The position numbers and the translations under genes were made by a program. A stretch of DNA of 64,000 nt from assembly GCA_008508345.1 (NCBI GenBank), contig QNGE01003278.1, positions 22,125 to 86,124 of the forward strand. The letters are read 5' to 3'. Below, piece after piece: positions 56,103 to 64,000 of the stretch (positions are counted from its first letter, which is position 1; every line of letters starts with the position of its first letter). This DNA is from Paragonimus westermani (taxonomy: Eukaryota; Platyhelminthes; Trematoda; Plagiorchiida; Troglotrematidae). The notes beneath the pieces were generated by a model, which was not told the origin of the DNA, did not search any database, and worked only from the letters and a program-made list of their open reading frames with translations.

Positions 56103-59100
56103 TGTGTTAGGCATCGACAGATGTCTGGGTGCGATCACGGACATTGTTTCCGGAAAAGTGCTGCCAGAAAGAACGGCCGAAATTATCATCAAAAAATGTA
56201 TAAAACTAGATAACTTTCCATCATTGTTGTGAATGAATACTGAAGCCGAAGATAATTTTTCGGTTTTCACTAACACGAAGTGCTTGTTACCATATGATTT
56301 ATCGGGCCAATGATAGTTGCCACTGGTAAACTACCTCGAGAAAAGTAAAAGGTTTTGAAATAGCCAGGGTGTGAGTGGACGCACTTGACTGGTAAACAGC
56401 ATCGTTATCCTCTAAAAATACCTCACTTGAGTTACACCATTACTTGTACAGTTTGTTCAGACTAATAGCACAATATGCTTGATCCAAAAAATCAACAATC
56501 AGTTACGCGTTGGCGTAAACAACATTAGCTGAGGTCTTTAACGTTCGCTCCCTGAAAAAGGTGGTACGCTCTGTTTGTTCACTAACGTTTCTTATTCACC
56601 TTAAAGGAAAAGCTACCGGTTGCAAAAGAGGTGCTAATCAAAACATGAATAACTGACAAGGTGCAAACTCTAACAAAATATGACATTAGAAACACTACAT
56701 AACCTGGGTGGTGCCTACAGGCTCAGTCGCCAGCGATGGGAACGATAGATGCAGCATGTAGCACTGTGACGTAGAAAACAAAAACTTGAGGGACAAGTTT
56801 CAGTTTAAAAGCTACTAAATGTGTGTCAACTGGCGACATCACGGACAACAAATGCGTGGAATGTTGGCAAACTGACTCAAAATAGACAACGGATTCAGTT
56901 CTGCTTTGACGTGTGTTAAGCAGACGTTTCATTTTTTTTATTCTACGGGTCGTCTGCTATGTTACACCGGGCCAAACGTCGGGGAGACATTGAGCTTTCA
57001 AAACTCAGATAAAAAGCTGCTGAGATGGTTAGGTCAAGAATGATACAGTGCGATTAATAGTTGATGTCCAAACTAATGAGCTACTTTGAGGAATATAATT
57101 AAGGGGCGATAGTATGAACAAGTTAGCATCGTGACGCGGCTGAATAAAACCCAAGACATGTGCACTTCGATTAAAGAGGCATTAAGCGCAGAAGAATGTC
57201 TCCCGAGACACTTACTGGCCGTTTTCCAGCCTCAGTGGGAATAGAAGTTGGTTCGGGAATTTCAGAGGTCACAAAACCAATCAGGCAACGGCAGTCCGAT
57301 GTGACAGTTGGCTTCCTACAGATCGCCTGACGTCTATTTGACCACGCTGTACTGTGCCTTGCAGAAGTCTGCGCTGGAACGTCGAGGATCACAAATGTTC
57401 AAGTTGTGTGAAGCCAGCTGGAATGAACAAGGTTTAGAAGTTACCGGTTATCCTACGTCGATAGGAGAAGCAAGTATGTTCCGTGTGGGACATACTCGAA
57501 CAAAAGACAAGCATTTACGAAACAACGTTCAACAGCGAGGAGACAATAAATTCACACAGCATAAAAAAGTTAACCTCGGTGGTGAAAACTCGCCGCGACA
57601 TTTTGCAGTAACGTGACCTATACGGGTATGTAATAACAATATATAATACTAGACCACCAAAAAATTGGTAAAGGGACAGAATACCGGATGGTCAAATTAG
57701 TAATGGCAGACACGCGAAAGCCCTAAACGTGAAAGCCCTAAAAACGGATACCAATTGTGAATATGACGCGGTGCTGTGGGTCTAAGTGTAGTCACAGTAC
57801 GCGATTTATAGTTAACGTATTTCAACATGCCACCCAGTAACGCGTTTGCTGTCATGTTATACACTAAGCATCCACCCCAAAGGGTAGTGTTATGAACACC
57901 AGTTTAAAGCTACCAGCGGCGCTGTGCGTATCACCAGGTTGCATGTCAACTTAGGTGAGAATGTCCGACGTTAGGCAAGTTGACCTTACTGATCAGTATC
58001 TGATCGCTGAGTGGTGACAATATTAATGTGGTTAATTCAGGGCTAGGTAGATCTGTACGATTCCTTTGACAGTACCATGACACCACAAACGTTACAATTG
58101 GAAAACAGCTTCACTCACGACGAGGGAGAAAACGCGCGTCTAAATAGCACGTTATCCGAATGATGAACTAATCATGTGAGGACCCCGTTAGCTCAGAACA
58201 ACTCCGTAGCTTCATGAAGATCAAACACCAGTCACTACCGATCACTGACGTATTGCTGTTGATGACGAAGAGGAAGTAGTGCCCGGGACGTACCGAGGCA
58301 TCACACAACAAGAAAACTTTTCTTCGCCGTGCGCCCTGTGACGAAGTACCACTGGCGTAGAAAAGAGGACGAACGGAATCGGGCGGTCTTCAAAAAAAAG
58401 AAACATGCAGCAATAGTGACACTGTTGGGGGGCTCTCGCTGTTCACAAGTGCACTCTGCGGGACCATTCGTAACAATATGAGAAACATTCACAAACACAA
58501 CACAGTGAAACTTTCACACAGGCGGCCGCTTCGGCTAGGTTCAGAGGAACGCTTGATATGTCTTCCGATTACACAGGGACCACTCCCCAATCCCGATAGT
58601 GATCACTTTCAGGCAGTGACAAGCACTTCGCATCAACCAGTAATTACTACGAAGCACAAACACAGAGGACACCAAACCAAAAACAACGTTCAGTCGCCTG
58701 ACTCACAGTGCAGAGGTGCAACAAGCGACCCCCGAAAGGGTTCTAAACGAGTCTGACCGAAAATGATGGTTACTTCATTCATTCAATAGTGACAGTCTTG
58801 AGTCTGAGCAGATAATCTTGTGGTGCGAGCAGCCACATTCGTGGCAGCAGTGAAGAGAAAACTCAAGAAAAATGAGTAAAAGAGGGTTAAACCAAAGAAC
58901 TAGAGGGTATTCGATGCAAACACGCTACTGATTGCGAAGGGCAACCGTTTCAGATGGCGTTCTCATTAGGTGATGTGTCTACTATTTATCCGGCCGGGCG
59001 GACATCACATACCCAACCCACTTAGTGGAACAGTCCAGAAATCTAATATTCAGTAACCACTTCTCCCTTCTGTCTGCTGTGCAAAATAAGTCTTGATGAC

Positions 59101-59439
59101 CCGACAGGCAACTTGGTGGACATTAAAACTAACCAACCATTAGGAAGTAGACACAAACGGGAGGTCTTTCAATAGGCTGAAGTCAAGAAAGAAGTCTGGA
59201 AGAGACCTAATGCAAAAACAGCCAAACAGACACCCGGTTCTACCTCAGCAGACTCCTCAGCAACTGCACATTCAGAGTTACAGTTCTCAAGGCAGCGAGC
59301 CGAATAACAGCTAAGAGCCCCGTTAACAGTGACTGTGTCATCTGCTCGCCAAATTCCGTTGAGGCCAGCTCTAGACGTTGACTGCAACGATGTCTGTGTT
59401 AGATCTGGGTGCTCTTCTGAGGTTGACACAGTTCTCATC
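56103..59439. other. Upstream flank of the phosphatase gene, unassigned
   Basis: About 3.3 kb without recognised genes. The phosphatase promoter and any untranslated exon may lie here. A short tandem unit (GAAAGCCCTAAA, two copies) is near 57715-57745. The open frame at 57308-57616 (102 codons) has no known domain. Confidence 0.45.
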
Positions 59440-61370
59440 TAGCCAATTTGGCCGAAGATTTGAATGTCCAAGTCGATCGCGTTTACGTGGCAGTTTTGGA
59501 CTGATATTTCGCTCAGATAGTTGTGGACGGCGATCGTGACTGTGCGCCCCAAAAGAGCTACCTTTAACCAGCACTACTTATAAATCTCTTGCACGTCACT
59601 GTTGCACCCAGCACCCTCCTTCTTCGAATAAGACCTAGTATGAGATAGGCTGCATAACTTTTAGTTATAGGTGATGTGAAATTATTCAGGACAGTCGTTC
59701 TTATTGAGGCACATATATGGATGCAGACAATGTGTTGTCGTCTTGCTCGCAGTTTTGCTGGTCAACGATGCCACCGGTAGCAACGGCTAATAACTAGGAA
59801 ATTGACTGGGCCGCAAGCTCGACAGTTCTCGCACCAAAAATCTTAATAGCTGTTGGGTCCAAATCTTGCAGGCCACTCACGGACCAGGAACTACAGCATG
59901 CGGCACGGCGGTTGATGGGTTGAACAAACAATTGATCGCAGAGAAATCCCTAGAGTTGCTCAACGTTAGATGAAACGGTCCTATTGATAGTTCATATAAC
60001 AAGTTCACGAAGGAGACCAGTAGGACGCTGAAGAGCAGCCTGAACGAAAATGGTGAATCTTGGATAACGCAGAACGTCCGTCTATCGGTGAGACAGACAA
60101 CTGTGGCGGAAATCTCGATTCATCGATTATCCAAATCCCGACACAACAGAAGATCTGACAAACGGCCAATCCAAACATCACGTTAAAGATACAATATCAG
60201 GATTGGATGAACAGTTTCAGTGTTGTGCCTTCCGTTATTCGCCAATTCATCTGTTTCGTATTCCACCAATTAACATACAGTTTATGAGGTTACATGTGCC
60301 ACTGACAGGTTGTGATTTCTTTAATACTGTTGTACATCCATAAATTCGGCGTCTCAATTCATGAATAACAATTGCTTACTGCTACCAGTACCAGGTCTTA
60401 TTACTTGCGTTGGAGGTTTCAATTCAAGTACGATTCCTAGGGTTATTCGAAGTCCCTAATCCCGAGTATCACAATAACATTCATCAATGATAAGTGAAAA
60501 TGGTAGTGTACCACTTAGCTGACAAAAGACCAAATGACCTTCATTACGTCAATTTATTTGAAAACTTTCTACCTGCACAAACAATGCCAGACGCTATTTC
60601 GTCCTTCGCAAAACGTTTCGAAATGCGGTTTGAAGCCTCGAAGCGCGAACGCTTCTGTGAGATTGCTGACTGTACAGTTGTGGAGGTTGCTGACTGGTTT
60701 GTGTGCTTAGGAAGTAGCATACACAGCTATGGAAATATAGGGGACAGAGCGGAAGCTCGTGTCTCTAAAGGTAGGGTCGTATTCACCAACCTAAGACATC
60801 CTTGGCGGTAGAGAGGCCTCTCTATGATGCTTGAGGGCGGCGAATAGAAGGCGACAGTGAGTGCCAAACTTGGACGCTCCTGGTAGAAGACGCAAACCGT
60901 CTTCAGATATTTGGCGATCGATGTCTACGTTCGAGTACTCTCCTTAGAAGGCACCAATCGGTAAACAATGGACAGATTCGCAGGCGGGTACTAGGTGGAA
61001 TACCAAACGCGTTTCTTTGTTGTTCTAAAGCTTGCACAGATTAGATGGACGGGTCATATGCCAAGGAAACCGGAGAGACGTCTGTCACACCAAGCACTGC
61101 CGATGCTACGGACCACGCTGCTGTGTGTGACCGTTTTGCTTTGTCATTGGTTCAGAAGTCATGCACTCGCAAATGCAAGATACTTAAATGACATTTGGGC
61201 GAGGAGGGTGTGGAGAACGCTTACCGGGAAGCATTGGCGAACAACTTGTCCAGTTCGAGCCAGGCGACAGAACCTAACGAACATTGGAAGTGAATCGCAG
61301 CAGCCACGGAAGCTCGTTATGAGGAGATGCAGTTGCGACAGAAGTGGATTTCTGTCATGTCGGTAAGCTA
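59440..61370 (+). mobile_element. RTE-like LINE, endonuclease to C-terminus, decayed
   Basis: An endonuclease remnant lies near 59440-59620 (LAEDLNVQVDRV, normally AGDLNAQVG). The connector shows EKSLELLNVR and SSYNKFTKETSRTLKSSLNE (59945-60055). RT is missing in the middle. The open frame 60494-60811 carries NDLHYVNLFENF, where YADD is reduced to YVN, then AQTMPDAISSFAKRFEMRF and GDRAEARVSKGRVVFTNLRH. A C-terminal piece QIRWTGHMPRKPERRLSHQA follows near 61035. It is the same family as the copy that starts near 62030. Confidence 0.78.
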
Positions 61371-62029
61371 CATGAACAAGCGTTGATCAATCTCACTTGG
61401 CTCTGAGTATCACGATGACCGTGAACACCAATTGGAAAAATGGGCAAAAGAGATCGAACCAGCCCTTCATCTGGGAATGCAAAGGGTTTTCTCTTTGATT
61501 TTTGGTCGTACTCGCCGCCGAGTCGATATGAGAAAATATGTGAAAACGACTGTTCGCTTACTGCTAACTAATCGTATCGACTTGACAGGGAGCTGAATAG
61601 TTGGAGGAACAATGCACCTAGCCTCAACCAGACGATGTAGACGACGGGACCCGAATGGCCAACTACTGCGTTCCAGGCGGTCCTTCATCGGAAGCAGAAA
61701 GTGGCCCTGGAGCTTAACAATGCTGACTGAAGCCTGCTTGTTTAGGGTCCTCGTGATCACTCAAACCGCTGCCAAGATGGCAGCGTTCCGGAATCAATGA
61801 TGTACCTGCAGTCATACGATTTCTCGTTCTTTAAGATACTCCTCTTTAACCACTTTTAACCTTCTTGGTAATGCTTTTCATTTCTGAGATATTCTACTTC
61901 ATCGTTGAAGTAAGCGGCGGCCCGATCCACAGTACCTTCTGGTCAAGCTCAAGGCTGTTATGATCATGACGGTGGGCAGGCCCATTAAGCTTTACCATCG
62001 GTAAAGCATAAGTACCAAACCGAACTAAG
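61371..62029. other. Spacer between two LINE copies
   Basis: One plus-strand frame near 61400-61590 is open for about 60 codons (with QLEKWAKEIEPALHLGMQRV) and is unassigned; it could belong to the 5' region of the next LINE. Confidence 0.4.
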
Positions 62030-63918
62030 AAGCTGCCTTAATGGTTCTCACTCCAAAGATCCTGACAGCTGTTGGACTCAAATCTCACTGGCCATTCGGG
62101 AAGCAGGTAGTGTGGAATGCGACACGTGGGTACGTGGGCTGAACAGATATTGAATTTCAGAGAGACCAGACGGGAACTTCCTCCTGGTAGTTCAAATAAC
62201 AAGTCTGTGATACCTTTGGGAAACTGAAACGTAAAAGCTGATCATCAGGCTTGGTTAGTGGAAAAAGTTAAAGAAATTGAGACCGCCTTCGCCTCAGGGA
62301 ACACTGGCAAACTCTTCAAGCTTATCCGTGCCACTGGTCCCAGGTGACTGTCTGTCAGCGAACCTAGTAGCGAAACAGACGGCACACTCATCTACAAATC
62401 CACAAGGTTACAGCGGTAGGCAGAACATTTTGAGGGTCAATTTAGCTGGCCTCCTGCTTCTACTGTGTTGCCGCCACAAACGTAATGTAGCACCCTGGGT
62501 GGTAGATTTGGAACCACCGAGTAGAACTGCAGTCCGCAATTGCATTTCAGCTCTCAGATGATCTCGTGCTGGAACTTTTAAGAAAAGATGGGGAGGCGTT
62601 AGTAGAAGCCCTGATTCAGTTATTTCAAATCACATTCACGACGGAGACCATTCCTCCGTGCTGCAGCCAGGCGACAATAGTCCTTATGTTAAAGAAAGGT
62701 ATCAAAGGCTTTCACAAAAGCCGTAGGGGAATTCGTTTGGCCGCAGTCATTACTAGGATTCTGGCACCCATTATAATTCGTCGACTCACTGCAATTCGAG
62801 AGGTAAACATTAGGGCAGAACAGACAGGGTTTCGCCTTCGGCGGGGATGTACAGACCACACTTTTACTCTTCGTCAAATTCTGGATCGGCGTCATGTGTA
62901 CCGCCGACCAAAAATCGCCGTATTTCCCGACTATAGAGGTGCGTTCGACTCAGTGGATTGATCTACACTTTCAGAGTCACTTGAACGCAGGGTTGTATCG
63001 ATCAAGAATGTGAACATACTGTCGGCGCTCTATGCCCATACTTCAGCTCATGTTAGGGTTTACAATGAACTGTCTGACAGTTTCAGCATCATTAGCAGCG
63101 TACGTCAAGGCTGTCCACTTCTGTCATTTTTGTTCAATCTCGTCATAGATGGAATATTGGAGGACTGTCTGAGGCACTCACAAAATGCCGGCGTGGACCT
63201 CACCTGGCGGAAGACTGACTGATCTTGGTTATGCTGACAAGGTGCTGCCGTTTGACAACTTTCAAGCAGCACAAACAATGTTAGACGTTACTTCGCGCTC
63301 TGCTAAATACTTCGGAATGCGCTTTGCAGCCTCAAAGTGAAGTGCTTCTGCTAGATTGTTGTGATTACGTAGATTTCATGTTGGATAACGAAGCCATGGA
63401 GGTTTTTGACCGATGTGTGTACCTGAGAAGCTGCATCGGCGACAGGGAATGAAACAGAAGCGCGTATCTTTAAGGCTAGGGTAGTGTTTGCCAATCTGAG
63501 ACACTTCTGGCGACAAGGAGGACTCTCTGAGGCTTAAGGGTCGCGTATATCAGACAATATTAAGAACTGTATTGCTTAACAGCAGCGAGACATGGCCGTT
63601 CAGGGTAGAGGCCCTGAAGCGTCTTCAGGTACCTGACTACTGATGTCTGCGTTCAATCGCCCGTATCGGGTGACATCAGTGAGTATGCAACGAGGAGGTT
63701 AGAAAACGGGTGTTTGGCACTGATTTTCAGACGAGTTCTTTTATTCAATCTTTAGATTTGTACTTTGCATTAAAGATGTCAGCTAGTCGCCTGCCACATC
63801 GCGCATTCTTTGCTGACGCTGCGGCCGACTGGCGTAAGGTGCAAGGTGGAGAGATGATGACCTGGCGTAGACAAATGAAATCGTCCATGAAGGGGTTAGT
63901 CACTGTATATCGGGTTCG

Positions 63919-64000
<82 letters not shown>
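62030..64000 (+). mobile_element. RTE-like LINE, connector to 3' end, decayed, runs off the window
   Basis: The connector reads EIETAFASGNTGKLFKLIRA (from 62277). The RT follows in frame pieces: 62566-62961 with LAAVITRILAPIIIRRLT, QTGFRLRRGCTDHTFTLRQI and FPDYRGAFDSVD (first Asp block), and 63010-63222 with ISSVRQGCPLLSFLFNLVID. The active site near 63228 is GYADKV, so the second Asp of YADD is Lys. The thumb (AQTMLDVTSRSAKYFGMRF), RRLPHRA-type tail (SRLPHRAFF) and an ATC repeat complete the 3' end. Several stops, for example TGA at 62959-62961. Confidence 0.85.
63919..64000 (+). repeat. Perfect (ATC)n microsatellite at LINE 3' end
   Basis: About 27 uninterrupted triplets up to the last base of the window. 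Position right after the LINE C-terminus suggests it started as the element's 3' tail and then expanded. Confidence 0.95.

Noticed and set aside
63919..64000. CRISPR-like regular repeat
   Set aside because: It is a simple ATC microsatellite without spacers.

Overview
The window looks like nuclear DNA of a parasitic flatworm, most likely a digenean trematode. It is AT-leaning, has sparse coding sequence, very long introns, and is packed with decayed retroelements of the kinds common in flukes: an R2-clade LINE, RTE-like and CR1-like LINEs, several Ty3/Gypsy lineages and Penelope-like elements. There is no sign of bacterial operons, plasmid functions or CRISPR. The species is inferred from element content and cannot be fixed from the sequence alone. 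Two runs of N (7187-7755 and 29713-30411) are assembly gaps.

The one host gene I can identify firmly is a PRL/PTP4A-type protein tyrosine phosphatase on the minus strand. Four coding exons (55935-56102, 48702-48794, 47941-48071, 33951-34025) have canonical splice sites and compatible phases. They give about 155 residues, including the catalytic HCx5R loop. The introns are 7.1 kb, 0.6 kb and 13.9 kb, and retroelements fill the largest. The last exon (basic tail and CaaX box) was not found. On the plus strand, partly inside this gene, two exons (46144-46280 and 47771-47912) may form a small OB-fold gene, possibly TEN1-like; this is tentative. Two further unassigned exon candidates are at 18692-18778 (-) and 51261-51351 (+).

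Layout. 1-3640: R2-type element with two zinc fingers, Myb-like region, RT and restriction-like endonuclease, broken by stops. 5761-6268: Penelope-like GIY-YIG end. 7756-8640 (-): Gypsy RNase H/integrase fragment cut by a gap. 10209-10323: 46-nt-arm hairpin. 15635-17400: heavily decayed Gypsy element (Gag zinc motif, RT, integrase). 18436-18505: tRNA-like SINE head. 19900-20790 (-): second Penelope-like element. 21262-22486: two Gypsy pieces head to head, one containing an RNase H-to-integrase fusion. 22994-31545: interspersed repeats and LINE tails. 35590-35890, 40135-41830, 50649-51170 (-), 59440-61370 and 62030-64000: RTE-like LINE copies. 37210-38720: CR1-like LINE. 41850-45544: the best preserved LTR element, with both LTRs. 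49311-49669: long near-perfect palindrome.

No element here looks capable of autonomous movement; every coding region has stops, frameshifts or lost active-site residues. I did not find a clearly novel biological system. The most promising leads are the nested OB-fold-like ORF, the two palindromes, the RNase H/integrase chimera, and the shared habit of the LINE families of ending in trinucleotide repeats.
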